Assembly: GCA_026398695.1 (NCBI GenBank)
Contig: JAPLSJ010000085.1
Location: 43,936-107,935, forward strand
Direction: 5' to 3'
Length of the DNA stretch: 64,000 nucleotides
Origin: Arenimonas sp.
Lineage (GTDB): Bacteria > Pseudomonadota > Gammaproteobacteria > Xanthomonadales > Xanthomonadaceae
The position numbers were made by a program, and so were the translations under genes. The notes beneath the pieces were generated by a model, which did not search any database, was not told the origin of the DNA, and saw only the letters and a list, made by a program, of their open reading frames with translations. Of the stretch, positions 54,474 to 63,970 are shown piece by piece (within the stretch, counting starts at the first letter, position 1; every line of letters begins with the position of its first letter).

Positions 54474-55286
54474 TCAGGACTGGCAGGTCCTGCACCAGTA
54501 CAGGCGGCGGCCGCCCAGTTCGTGGCGCACCACCACGTCGCCGCACTGCCGGCAGGGCTCGCCCTCGCGGTCGAAGACTTCGAAGCGGAAACCCGCCGGC
54601 GTGTCGGTGAGGTAGTCGGCGCTCATGCCGGCCGCGCGCCGGATGCCGCGGGTGGCGTAGCTGCGGCGGGGCACGTCGAGCAGCGCCGCGGCCAGGCGCT
54701 GGATCTCGTCGTCACCGAGGTCCTTCGGGGCGCGGTTGGGCGCGATGCCCGCCAGGAACAGCACCTCGGAGCGCAGGTAGTTGCCCATGCCCGCCAGGAA
54801 GCCCTGGTCGAGCAGCAGGGCCACCAGCGAACGTCCGGCAAAGCGCTTGCCGCGCAGGCGTTCGGCGACGGTGTCGGCGGTGAGTCCCATGTCCAGCACG
54901 TCGGGGCCGAGCTTGGCCAGGAAGGGATGCCGCGGCAGTTCGTCGGTCTTCCACATCTCCACTTCCGACGCCGAGTACAGCAGGATCGCCTTCTTGCCCG
55001 TTTCCAGCGCCACGCGCAGCTGGCGCGTGGTGTCGGGGCGCTCGCCGGCCTTCGCGACTTTCCACACGCCATAGAGCTGGTTGTGCGAGTACAGCGTCAG
55101 GCCGTGGTCGAAGTGGGTGAGCAGGGCCTTGCCGTGCGGTTCGATGGCGCGGATGCGGTGGTCGACGAGGCTGCGCTGGAACTTCTTGAGTTCCGGGAAC
55201 GCGAAGAACGCGGACGTGAGCGGCTGGCCGACCACGGCCTTGGCCAACTGGTCGGCGGCGCGGCGGATTTCAGGACCTTCGGGCAT
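54474..55286 (-). CDS. nei: Endonuclease VIII / Nei-type DNA glycosylase
   Basis: This repair enzyme removes oxidised pyrimidines. The 270 residues begin PEGPEIRRAADQL, with the catalytic proline and E3 exposed after Met removal. GKALLTHFDHGLTLYSHNQLYGVW and FLAGMGNYLRSEVLFLAGI carry DNA-contacting residues, and the C-terminal zinc finger is CRQC...CRTC. The PEGPEIRR start separates it from MutM/Fpg. It is the last gene in the run from asnS, 42 bases after the PilZ gene. Confidence 0.92.
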   Translation of the reverse strand: MPEGPEIRRAADQLAKAVVGQPLTSAFFAFPELKKFQRSLVDHRIRAIEPHGKALLTHFDHGLTLYSHNQLYGVWKVAKAGERPDTTRQLRVALETGKKAILLYSASEVEMWKTDELPRHPFLAKLGPDVLDMGLTADTVAERLRGKRFAGRSLVALLLDQGFLAGMGNYLRSEVLFLAGIAPNRAPKDLGDDEIQRLAAALLDVPRRSYATRGIRRAAGMSADYLTDTPAGFRFEVFDREGEPCRQCGDVVVRHELGGRRLYWCRTCQS

Positions 55287-55328
55287 GGCTCAAGGCTGCG
55301 GCCGCGCGTGTGCAGACCGCGTGTGGGT

Positions 55329-55616
55329 TCAGTGGCGCGCCGGCGGCACCGACTGCGGTTCGTGGTACTCGAAGCCCAGCGAACCGCTTTCCACCCGCGC
55401 CACGCGGGCATGCACCACCACCGCCGGGCCGGCCTCGTCGAAGAAGACCAGGCGGACGATCTCGGCCACTTCCAGGCTGCAGCCGGCGGGGCGGAACAGG
55501 CCGCAGCCGCCTTCGGACAGGTCGGTGACTTCGCCCAGCCAGGCGTCGTCCTCGCGCAGCACCATCACGCGGGCGGCGAACGGGACGCGGTCGGAAGAGC
55601 GGGCGTAGGCGTCCAT
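55329..55616 (-). CDS. PilZ-domain c-di-GMP-binding protein
   Basis: The 95-residue single-domain protein has both c-di-GMP motifs intact: RSSDR (residues 6-10, RxxxR) and DLSEGG (32-37, DxSxxG). It probably acts as a small adaptor. The target is unknown. A membrane diguanylate cyclase is encoded about 7 kb away in the kynurenine operon. Confidence 0.88.
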   Translation of the reverse strand: MDAYARSSDRVPFAARVMVLREDDAWLGEVTDLSEGGCGLFRPAGCSLEVAEIVRLVFFDEAGPAVVVHARVARVESGSLGFEYHEPQSVPPARH

Positions 55617-55625
55617 GCGGTGACC

Positions 55626-56414
55626 TCAGAGTGATCGGGTGCGGCCGCCATCCACGGGCAGGTTGATACCGTTGACGTAGCCCGCCGCCGGAGAGGCCAG
55701 GAAGGCAATGGCGGCAGCCACCTCGGCCGGTTCGGCGAAGCGGCCCGCGGGCACGGTGGCCAGCATGCCGCGCGCGATCTCGGCGGCCGGCTTGCCGGTG
55801 GCGGCGGCGCGTTCGGCCAGGATCTGGTCCAGGCGCTGGGTGCGGGTGTAGCCGGGCAGCACGTTGTTGACGGTGATGCCGAAACCGCCGAGCTCGCTCG
55901 ACAGGGTCTTGGCCCAGGCCGCCACGGCGCCGCGGATGGTGTTGGACACGCCCAGGTTGGCGATGGGTTCCTTCACCGACGTGGAAATGACGTTGACGAT
56001 GCGGCCCCAGCCCGCGGCCTGCATGCCCGGCAGCACAGCCTGCACCAGCACCTGGTTGGCCAGCAGGTGCTGGCGGAACACGGCTTCGTAGGTGTCGGGC
56101 GCGGCGGCGTAGGCCGGGCCGCCCGGCGGGCCGGCGGTGTTGTTCACCAGGAGGTGCACCGGGTATTTCGCGCACAGCGCGCCAACGGCGGCGGCCAGGC
56201 CGCGGGTGTCGGACGCGTCGGCGGCCACGTGCCGATGGCGCTGGCCTTCGTGCACGCGGGGCAGGGCGGCGGTGACTTCGGCCAGCCGGTCGGGGCGGCG
56301 CGCCAGCACGGTGACGTCGGCGCCCATGGCGGCCAGCGCCTGCGCGGCGGCCAGGCCGATGCCCTCCGAGCCGCCGCAGACCAGCGCGTGGCGGCCCTGC
56401 AGCGCGGGGCTCAC
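55626..56414 (-). CDS. Short-chain dehydrogenase/reductase with an atypical active site
   Basis: The 262-residue Rossmann protein has CGGSEGIGLAAAQAL as cofactor loop, ADASDTRG, and LLVNNTAGPPGG. At the expected S-Y-K site it reads STSVKEPIANLGVSNTIRG, so YxxxK is replaced by SxxxR. The end VNGINLPVDGGRTRSL is normal for the family. It may be a divergent SDR subgroup with changed chemistry or a non-catalytic protein. The GTG start overlaps the upstream gene by GTGA; a longer upstream frame is a shadow. Confidence 0.82.
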   Translation of the reverse strand: MSPALQGRHALVCGGSEGIGLAAAQALAAMGADVTVLARRPDRLAEVTAALPRVHEGQRHRHVAADASDTRGLAAAVGALCAKYPVHLLVNNTAGPPGGPAYAAAPDTYEAVFRQHLLANQVLVQAVLPGMQAAGWGRIVNVISTSVKEPIANLGVSNTIRGAVAAWAKTLSSELGGFGITVNNVLPGYTRTQRLDQILAERAAATGKPAAEIARGMLATVPAGRFAEPAEVAAAIAFLASPAAGYVNGINLPVDGGRTRSL

Positions 56415-56764
56415 CAGTCTTTCCCCGACAGCGGGGTCTTGAGCGGCTGCATCATCAGTTCGCGCAGGGACTCGTCGTCCTCGGCCTGCGGCGGCTCGAT
56501 TTCCTCGAGGTCCAGGCCCCACATTTCCGCGTCGTCGGCGTCCATGCCGTCGAGCTCGCGGAAATCGGCGTCGAGCAGCTGCGAGCGGGCGATGTCCTCG
56601 CTTTCATAGATGTTGACCCGGCCGTCGCAGTCGAACACCTCGGCCACGCCGCTTTCCAGCACGCGCAGGCGCGACCAGACCAGCATGCGCGGCAGCACCG
56701 CGATCCACCATTGGTCGCCGGTGGTGTCGCGGGCGTCGTAACCGTCGTTTTCGCTGTCGCTCAT
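56411..56764 (-). CDS. Small acidic protein of unknown function
   Basis: The 117-residue protein is rich in Asp and Glu, with a central DQWWIAVLPRMLVWSRLRVLESG and VFDCDGRVNIYESEDIARSQL. Similar small acidic proteins follow asnS in related genomes as far as I recall; no function known. It overlaps the SDR gene by 4 bases and lies 10 bases after the membrane-protein gene. Confidence 0.65.
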   Translation of the reverse strand: MSDSENDGYDARDTTGDQWWIAVLPRMLVWSRLRVLESGVAEVFDCDGRVNIYESEDIARSQLLDADFRELDGMDADDAEMWGLDLEEIEPPQAEDDESLRELMMQPLKTPLSGKDW

Positions 56765-56774
56765 GCGGAATTCC

Positions 56775-57065
56775 TCACTGCAGTGCCATCTGGATCAACA
56801 GGCCGGCCGCGCCGATCAGGGTGAGCCAGCCGCTGCCGGCGGTGATGCCGGCGAAAAAGTTCAGGTTCTGGTCGTGGGCCGCGCGGTGCTTCCAGCGCAT
56901 CAGCCACCAGCTGTAGCCCCAGCCGCCGTCTTCGGTGCCCGGCGCGAACGGGATCTTGCGGTCCAGCTGGTGCCGGTACGCCAGCACCCGGAAGCCGAAA
57001 TGCGCCGGGGCCGCCGAACCGGCCAGCCCCAGGAACAGGAAGATCAGCAGCGAGCCGGCACCCAT
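56775..57065 (-). CDS. Small membrane protein of unknown function
   Basis: The 96-residue protein has an N-terminal hydrophobic segment (SLLIFLFLGLAGSAAPAHFG), a soluble middle with SWWLMRWKHRAAHDQNLNFF, and a C-terminal segment (GWLTLIGAAGLLIQMAL). Family not recognised. It starts 7 bases after the asnS stop. Confidence 0.65.
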   Translation of the reverse strand: MGAGSLLIFLFLGLAGSAAPAHFGFRVLAYRHQLDRKIPFAPGTEDGGWGYSWWLMRWKHRAAHDQNLNFFAGITAGSGWLTLIGAAGLLIQMALQ

Positions 57066-57072
57066 GCGCGGC

Positions 57073-58473
<1,401 letters not shown>

Positions 58474-58553
58474 GCTCTTGAATCCCGGCCGCTGGGGCCA
58501 ATCTGGGTGAGGTCCGCAAGGATACCCGCAGGCGTGCATTCACGCAGCGGCCG

Positions 58554-58559
58554 TATACT
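58554..58559 (+). promoter_or_regulatory. -10 element (TATACT) of iscA
   Basis: TATACT lies 28 bases before the iscA ATG, divergent from asnS. The -35 region is not clear. GAGG lies about 10 bases before the ATG. Confidence 0.45.
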
Positions 58560-58587
58560 TCTTCCCTACGTTTTCGAGGTTTAGCCC

Positions 58588-58917
58588 ATGGCCGTCACCC
58601 TGACCCCCGCCGCCGTCGCCCGCATCCGCACCTACCTGGCCGAAACGCCCGGCGGCACCGGCCTGCGCTTCGGGGTCCGCAAGTCCGGCTGCTCGGGCTT
58701 CGCCTACGTGGTGGACATCGCCAAGGCCGCCGGCCCGGACGACACCGTGTTCGAGACCGACGGCGTGCCCGTCCAGGTGGACGCCGAGAGCCTGCCCCAG
58801 GTGGACGGCACCGTCATCGACTTCGTGAACCAGGGCCTGAACCAGCAGTTCGTGTTCCGGAACCCCAAGGTGGCCGGTGAGTGCGGCTGCGGCGAGTCCT
58901 TCACCACCTCGGCCTAG
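58588..58917 (+). CDS. iscA: A-type iron-sulfur carrier IscA
   Basis: The 109-residue scaffold/carrier delivers Fe-S clusters to target enzymes. The three ligand cysteines are C35 in SGCSGFAY and C99 and C101 in ECGCGESF. LRFGVRKSGCSGFAYVVDI and VNQGLNQQFVFRNP match IscA better than ErpA. It stands alone rather than in an isc operon, so ErpA-type roles cannot be excluded. TAG stop, 15 bases before the rpsF promoter. Confidence 0.9.
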   Translation: MAVTLTPAAVARIRTYLAETPGGTGLRFGVRKSGCSGFAYVVDIAKAAGPDDTVFETDGVPVQVDAESLPQVDGTVIDFVNQGLNQQFVFRNPKVAGECGCGESFTTSA

Positions 58918-58932
58918 CTGCAAGTCCTTGAG

Positions 58933-58962
58933 TTGCGTGGGGAAGGGGGCTTCGGGCATAAT
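58933..58962 (+). promoter_or_regulatory. Promoter of the rpsF-rpsR-rplI operon
   Basis: TTGCGT and CATAAT are separated by 18 bases. Transcription would start near 58969, giving a leader of about 87 bases. Confidence 0.5.
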
Positions 58963-59004
58963 TGCCGGCTCCCCGTCCTGGGGAGACCTTGCTCCACGGC
59001 GATC

Positions 59005-59034
59005 CGGCCGGGGGCTGCCAGGCCATCCCGGCCG
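59005..59034 (+). promoter_or_regulatory. Leader hairpin upstream of rpsF, candidate S6:S18 autoregulatory site
   Basis: CGGCCGGG pairs with CCCGGCCG (8 bp), and GGC/GCC continue the stem inside. It lies 22 bases before the rpsF ATG. In several bacteria the S6:S18 complex represses its own mRNA through a leader structure; I cannot confirm the consensus here. Confidence 0.35.
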
Positions 59035-59055
59035 CATCCACAAGGAAACAAAACC

Positions 59056-59454
59056 ATGCGTCACTATGAAATCGTTTTCATGGTCCATCCGGACCAGAGC
59101 GAGCAGGTGCCGGCCATGATCGAGCGTTACAAGACGCTGATCGAGGGCGACAACGGCAAGATCCACCGCCTGGAAGACTGGGGCCGCCGCCAGCTGGCGT
59201 ACTCCATCGACAACCTCGTCAAGGCCCACTACGTGCTGATGAACGTCGAAGTCGGCCAGAAGATCCTGACCGAGCTCGTCGACGGCTTCCGCTTCAACGA
59301 CGCCGTGCTGCGCCACATGGTCATTGCCCGTGACGAAGCCGTCACCGAGCAGTCCCTGATCATGAAGAGCAAGGACGAGAAGAGCGAGCGCCGCCCGCGC
59401 CGCGACGATGACGAATCCAGCGTGGGTATCCCCCAGTCTGACGACGCCGCCTGA
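59056..59454 (+). CDS. rpsF: 30S ribosomal protein S6
   Basis: The 132-residue central-domain protein of the small subunit starts [19 protein letters not shown], preceded by [31 protein letters not shown] is conserved. The charged C-terminal tail ([16 protein letters not shown]) resembles tails modified by glutamate ligation in E. coli, but here it ends in DDAA. First gene of the S6-S18-L9 operon. Confidence 0.96.
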   Translation: MRHYEIVFMVHPDQSEQVPAMIERYKTLIEGDNGKIHRLEDWGRRQLAYSIDNLVKAHYVLMNVEVGQKILTELVDGFRFNDAVLRHMVIARDEAVTEQSLIMKSKDEKSERRPRRDDDESSVGIPQSDDAA

Positions 59455-59468
59455 GACCGGAGACCTAT

Positions 59469-59699
59469 ATGAGCAAGTTTTTCCGCCGCCGCAAGTTCTG
59501 CAAGTTCACCGCCGAGGGCGTCAAGGAGATCGATTACAAGGATCTCAACACCCTGCGCCAGTACCTGACCGAGAACGGCAAGATCGTTCCCAGCCGCATC
59601 ACCGGCACCAAGGCCAAGTACCAGCGCCAGCTGCAGACCGCGATCAAGCGCGCCCGTGAGCTCGCCCTGATCCCGTACACCGACAACCACCAGAACTGA
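59469..59699 (+). CDS. rpsR: 30S ribosomal protein S18
   Basis: This 76-residue protein binds S6 in the ribosome platform. Conserved features: [22 protein letters not shown] and [22 protein letters not shown]. It starts 14 bases after rpsF. No primosomal priB gene lies between them, unlike in E. coli. Confidence 0.97.
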   Translation: MSKFFRRRKFCKFTAEGVKEIDYKDLNTLRQYLTENGKIVPSRITGTKAKYQRQLQTAIKRARELALIPYTDNHQN

Positions 59700-59791
59700 G
59701 CCGCGGCCCCCGGGCCGCGTCTTCACCCGTCCCTACGGACAGCCAACAGTTGCGGGGCCCCGCGCCCCGCTAACGTGACGGAGCAACACCC

Positions 59792-60241
59792 ATGAAACTG
59801 ATCCTCCTGCAGAAAGTCGTGAACCTCGGTGGCCTGGGCGACCTGGTCGATGTGAAGCCGGGCTACGGCCGCAACTTCCTGGTGCCGTTCGGCAAGGCCG
59901 TGCCGGCCACCGCCAACAACATCGCTACCTTCGAAGCCAAGCGCGCCGAGTACGAAGCCAAGGCCGACGCGGTCCTGGCCACTGCCCAGGCCCGCAAGGA
60001 AAAGCTGGAAGGCGCGTCGGTCACCATCGCCGCGAACGCTTCCACCGAAGGCAAGCTGTTCGGTTCGGTCGGCCCGCGCGACGTCGCCGAGGCCTTCACG
60101 GCCGCCGGCAACAAGCTCGACAAGAGCGAAGTGGTCATGTCGGAAGGCGCCCTGCGCCGCACCGGCGAGTACGACATCGAAGTCCGCCTGCACGCCGACG
60201 TCCACACCACCGTCAAGGTCGTGGTCGAGCCGGAAGCCTGA
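59792..60241 (+). CDS. rplI: 50S ribosomal protein L9
   Basis: The 149-residue protein has the N-terminal domain [20 protein letters not shown] with [16 protein letters not shown] (L9 signature), a long linker helix ([21 protein letters not shown]), and the C-terminal RNA-binding domain. The 92-base gap after rpsR holds two strong GC hairpins (59702-59719 and about 59754-59770) that might partly attenuate rplI. Confidence 0.96.
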   Translation: MKLILLQKVVNLGGLGDLVDVKPGYGRNFLVPFGKAVPATANNIATFEAKRAEYEAKADAVLATAQARKEKLEGASVTIAANASTEGKLFGSVGPRDVAEAFTAAGNKLDKSEVVMSEGALRRTGEYDIEVRLHADVHTTVKVVVEPEA

Positions 60242-60270
60242 TCTTCGCGCTCCAAGCTCCAAGCTGTCCC

Positions 60271-60302
60271 CGAAGGGCGCCTCACGGCGCCCTTCGTCTT
60301 TG
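60271..60302 (+). terminator. Rho-independent terminator after rplI
   Basis: An 11-bp perfect stem (CGAAGGGCGCC/GGCGCCCTTCG) with a TCAC loop is followed by TCTTTGT, 30 bases after the rplI stop. Confidence 0.8.
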
Positions 60303-60309
60303 TGGCGTT

Positions 60310-60333
60310 TGTGGGAGGGGCTCAGTCCCGATG
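60310..60333 (+). repeat. REP half-unit
   Basis: TGTGGGAGGGGCTCAGTCCCG plus ATG is one arm of the REP family seen at 9441 and 54399, one base shorter and without a partner arm. It lies just after the rplI terminator. Confidence 0.8.
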
Positions 60334-60463
60334 CTCCTCGGCTGGTCGCGCACACCGAGGCTTAGTCGCAGCGCCATCGCCCACGGAAGGGGCACGTCGC
60401 GGCCCCGCACTGACATGGCATCCTCTACTGATCCGACGCCTTCGGCGCGGTCTGGCTGCAGGC

Positions 60464-60807
60464 GTTGGGCGCCTGCCTGACGTATTGAGACAGCCTCACC
60501 AAAGTCACCCTTACGTTTGGCATGCGAATCCGATTGGCGTCGAATCTAGTCTTGGTGACCAGCAGCCCTTCGCCGCAAGCGAGTTCGCCATGAACAAAAA
60601 AATCCCCGTCGGAATGCTCGGTTTCTTCGTCGGAGTCCTTGCTGTTTACATCCTGATTTCGGCCGCAGAGGCTGGTTACAAGTTTGGCAAGCATCTTGCC
60701 CAAAGCGATGCGCACGAGTCACGAGCTGGTACTTCGGCACCAGGCTAGCCACTGTGCCGCCATGCCGCCCGGGGTTTGCTAGTGCGTCAACGGGGTCGGC
60801 GCCCAAC
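60464..60807 (+). other. Segment bounded by attC-like core sites (possible relic integron cassette)
   Basis: GTTGGGC (60464-60470) fits the attC right core GTTRRRY, and GCCCAAC (60801-60807) fits the left core RYYYAAC. The sequence before the first (GGTCTGGCTGCAGGC) is partly complementary to that after the second (AGCTGCTTCAAACC), as attC halves should be. Neither full attC is intact: the left half of the first is not found, and the second lacks a clean GTTRRRY downstream (GTTGCCG at about 60913). The segment encloses one small ORF. No integrase is seen. Confidence 0.3.
60590..60748 (+). CDS. Tiny single-span membrane protein, hypothetical
   Basis: The 52-residue product MNKKIPVGMLGFFVGVLAVY continues ILISAAEAGYKFGKHLAQ with one membrane helix and a polar tail. 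Base composition is more AT-rich than its neighbours, and the ribosome site is weak. It is the only plausible gene between rplI and dnaB and lies in the attC-like segment. No homologue recognised. The 348 bases before it hold the terminator, the REP half-unit and an attC-like core. The 348 bases after it hold the second attC-like core and the dnaB upstream palindrome. Confidence 0.4.
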   Translation: MNKKIPVGMLGFFVGVLAVYILISAAEAGYKFGKHLAQSDAHESRAGTSAPG

Positions 60808-60978
60808 AGCTGCTTCAAACCGAACCAACATCGGTTTCGCTGGCTTTGTATCCTTCCTGATGTGGTCAGCCAGGGCTCGCGCCCATCGCGGGTCGCCCGG
60901 GTTCAGGCGTTGCCGGGCCAGGCGGTTCTGTCCTTTCAAGGCCAGGAGTCGCAGGATCTGAGAGGGCAGGGGGCCAAA

Positions 60979-60999
60979 CTGTGCACCGGTTATGCACAG
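60979..60999 (+). promoter_or_regulatory. 21-bp inverted repeat with a DnaA-box match upstream of dnaB
   Basis: CTGTGCA and TGCACAG flank a 7-base centre. The right side contains TTATGCACA (60990-60998), a perfect match to the DnaA-box consensus TTATnCACA. A TTATAC-like -10 follows at 61002. DnaA control of dnaB is inferred; a single box could also be chance. Confidence 0.4.
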
Positions 61000-61096
61000 G
61001 CTTATACCTAACGCAGGGGCGGCCGGGGTGGCTACCATGGCTGACCCGGCGGCGGGTGGATTTCCGACCCGCGCCCACCCGAATTCCAAGGCCCCC

Positions 61097-63970
61097 ATGC
61101 CCGTACGCTCCGAATCATTCCGCACCGAAGCCCGGATCGATGCCCTGCGCGTCCCGCCCCAGTCGGTGGAGGCCGAACAGGCCGTCATCGGCGGCCTCAT
61201 GCTGGCCCCCGATTCGCTGGACCGCGTGGGCGACTTCCTCACCGAACACGACTTCTACCGCCGCGACCACCGCCTCATCTACCGCGCCATCCGCGAGCTG
61301 AGCGAGAAGAACAAACCCTTCGACGCCGTCACCCTGGGCGAGTGGTTCGAGGTCAACGCCCTGTCCGAACAGATCGGCGGCACGGGTTACCTGATCGAAC
61401 TGGCCTCCAGCACCCCCTCGGCCGCCAACATCCGCGCCTACGCCGAGATCGTGCGCGAGAAGGCCGTGATGCGGCAGCTGATCGAGGCCGGCACCGAGAT
61501 CGTCAACGACGGCTTCCAGCCCGAGGGTCGCGACAGCCAGGAAGTGCTGTCGGCGGCCGAAATGCGCGTGTTCAAGATCGCCGAGCAGGGCCGCCGCGGC
61601 CGCGCCGATTTCGTGCCCCTGCGCGAGGCCATGAAGGACGCCTTCGGCATCCTGCAGGAGCGCTACGAAAACCAGGGCAACGTCACCGGCCTGCCCACCG
61701 GCTTCCACGACCTGGACGAAATGACCGCCGGCCTGCAGCCGTCCGACCTGATCATCCTGGCCGCGCGTCCGGCCATGGGCAAATGCCTGAGCGCCGATGC
61801 CGAGATCGTGCTCGAGGATGGCACCCTCGCCACCATCGAACAGATCTGCCGCGACCGCGGCGGCGTCATCGGCACACTCACCGACGACCTGCGCCTGGCC
61901 AGCGCTACGCCGTCCGACTTCGTCGACGACGGCGTCAAGCCCACCTTTGAAGTCACCACCCGCCTGGGCCGCCGCGTCGAATCCACCGCGCCGCACCCGT
62001 TCCTTACGCTGGACGGCTGGAAGCCGCTGATGGAACTCAACGTGGGCGATTACGTGGCCGTGCCGCGGCGCCTGCCGGTGTTTGGCAAGCAGGCGATGCG
62101 CGACTGCGAAGTCAGCCTGCTCGCTTACCTGATCGGCGACGGCGGGCTGACGGGCAGCTGCCCGCGCTTCACCAGCAGCAACCCCGGGATCACCGCCGAT
62201 TTCCTCGAATGCGTCGAAGCGTTCGGCGGCACCACGGCCCGGCAGGTCGAGACGCGGCGCGGGTTCGCACCCTCCTGGCAGATGGCGGCCGATGCCGACA
62301 AGGTGCCCGCTCGCCGGCAGCGTTTCGCCACAGCGTTGTCGCTGCAGGTGGCCCGCTCGGGCCAGCCGGCGCGGGCGCTGGCGGCGCAGCTGGGCGTCAG
62401 CCCCGCCACCGTGTCGAACTGGCAGCGCGGCAAGACCGTGCCCGCCGAACCTATGCTCGAAGGCCTGTGCCGCCTGCTGGAAGTATCGCCGGCCGCGCTG
62501 GGCCTGGCCGACGGCGAGTCCGCCCGCCGCAACGTCGCCAACCCGCTCACGCTGTGGCTGCGCGGACTGGGCCTGATGGGCCAGGGCGCCCACGGCAAGC
62601 AGGTGCCGGCGCCGGTGTTCCGCCTGCCGCGCGCGCAGCTGGCGCAGTTCCTCAATCGCCTGTTTGCCACCGACGGCTGGGCCACCGTGCTGGCCTCGGG
62701 CCAGTCCCAGATGGGCTACGCCTCGGTGTCCGAACGCCTGGCGCGCCAGGTGCAGCACCTGCTGCTGCGCTTTGGCGTGATCGCCAAGCTGCGCCAGCGC
62801 TGGGTGAAGTACGGGCAGTCGCGCCGCGCGTCCTGGCAGCTCGACATCACCGACGCTGCGTCCATCTGCACCTTCATTGCCGACATCGGCATCCACGGCA
62901 AGCAGGCCGCGGTGGACGCGGTCAGCCGCGCGCTTGACCAGCGCCAGCCGCACGGCAACGTCGACCACGTGCCGCGCGAGGTCTGGGGCCTGGTCGAAAG
63001 AGCCAAGGGCGAGATGTCCTGGGCCGAACTGGCGCGGCGCACTGGCCACAATGATTCCAACAGCCACGTCGGCAAGCGCGCCATTTCGCGCGAGCGCCTG
63101 GCGCGCATCGCCATGGTGCTGCAGGACGCCGGGCTGGCCGCACTGGCCAGCAGCGACGTGGTCTGGGACCGCATCGAATCCATCGTCGCCACCGGCCAGC
63201 AGCAGGTCTACGACCTCACGGTGCCGGGCACGCACAACTTCATCGCCAACGACATCTGCGTGCACAACACCACGCTGGCCCTGAACATCGCCGAATACGG
63301 CGCGCTCAAGACCAAGAAAGCCGTGGCGGTGTTCTCGATGGAAATGTCGGCCTCGCAGCTGGCGTTCCGCCTCATCTCCTCCATCGGCCGCGTCAACGCC
63401 ACCCGCCTGCGCACCGGCCAGCTCGAGGACGAGGACTGGTCGCGCGTGAACATGGCCATCAAGATGCTGTCGGACGTGAAGGTGTTCATCGACGACACCC
63501 CGGCGCTGTCGCCCGACGTGCTGCGCTCGAAGGCGCGCCGCATCAAGCGCGAACACGACCTGGGCCTGATCGTGGTCGACTACCTGCAGCTGATGCAGGT
63601 GCCGGGCTAGGCCGAGAACCGCACCAACGAAATCTCCGAGATCTCGCGCTCGCTCAAGGCCCTGGCCATGGAGCTCAAGGTGCCGGTGATCGCGCTGTCG
63701 CAGCTCAACCGCGGCCTGGAATCGCGCACCGACAAGCGCCCGGTCATGTCCGACCTTCGCGAGTCCGGCGCCATCGAGCAGGACGCCGACATCATCATGT
63801 TCATCTACCGCGACGACTACTACAACAAGGACTCGCCCGACAAAGGCCTGGCCGAAGTCATCATCGCCAAGCAGCGTAACGGCCCCACCGGCATGGCCAA
63901 GCTGAAGTTCTTCGGCGAATACACCCGCTTCGACAACCTGGCCCGCGATTCGGTGGGTTCGTTCGAGTAG
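61097..63970 (+). CDS. dnaB: Replicative DNA helicase DnaB with an intein, interrupted by in-frame TAG at codon 838
   Basis: This is the hexameric replication-fork helicase. The N-extein (residues 1-229) holds the DnaB N-terminal domain ([24 protein letters not shown]) and ends ARPAMGK, the first part of Walker A. The intein is residues 230-724. The C-extein resumes [14 protein letters not shown] and carries [16 protein letters not shown] (Walker B region), then TAG, then [29 protein letters not shown], the QRNGPTG arginine-finger region and the usual end [12 protein letters not shown]. Without intein and TAG it is 461 residues, the usual size. Stopping at the TAG would delete 119 essential residues. 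The ATG chosen matches family length; an in-frame ATG 20 codons upstream is possible. Confidence 0.93.
61784..63268 (+). mobile_element. DnaB intein with LAGLIDADG-type endonuclease region, inserted in Walker A
   Basis: A 495-residue protein-splicing element sits between Lys and Thr of the P-loop GKT. Block A is [13 protein letters not shown] (C230). Block B is [14 protein letters not shown] with the TxxH motif. Dodecapeptide-like blocks are [11 protein letters not shown] and [11 protein letters not shown], which mark a LAGLIDADG homing endonuclease. The end is [21 protein letters not shown], followed by Thr+1. All splicing residues (C1, TxxH, penultimate H, N) are present, so it should splice. 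Two helix-turn-helix-like segments lie in the endonuclease region: [19 protein letters not shown] and [16 protein letters not shown]. Confidence 0.93.
63608..63610 (+). other. In-frame amber codon inside the dnaB C-extein
   Basis: The context is GGC-TAG-GCC, codon 838 of 958 including the final stop. The frame continues with highly conserved DnaB sequence to a second TAG at the normal C-terminus. Relatives carry a polar residue here (for example Asn in VPGNSENR, from memory). Confidence 0.95.
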
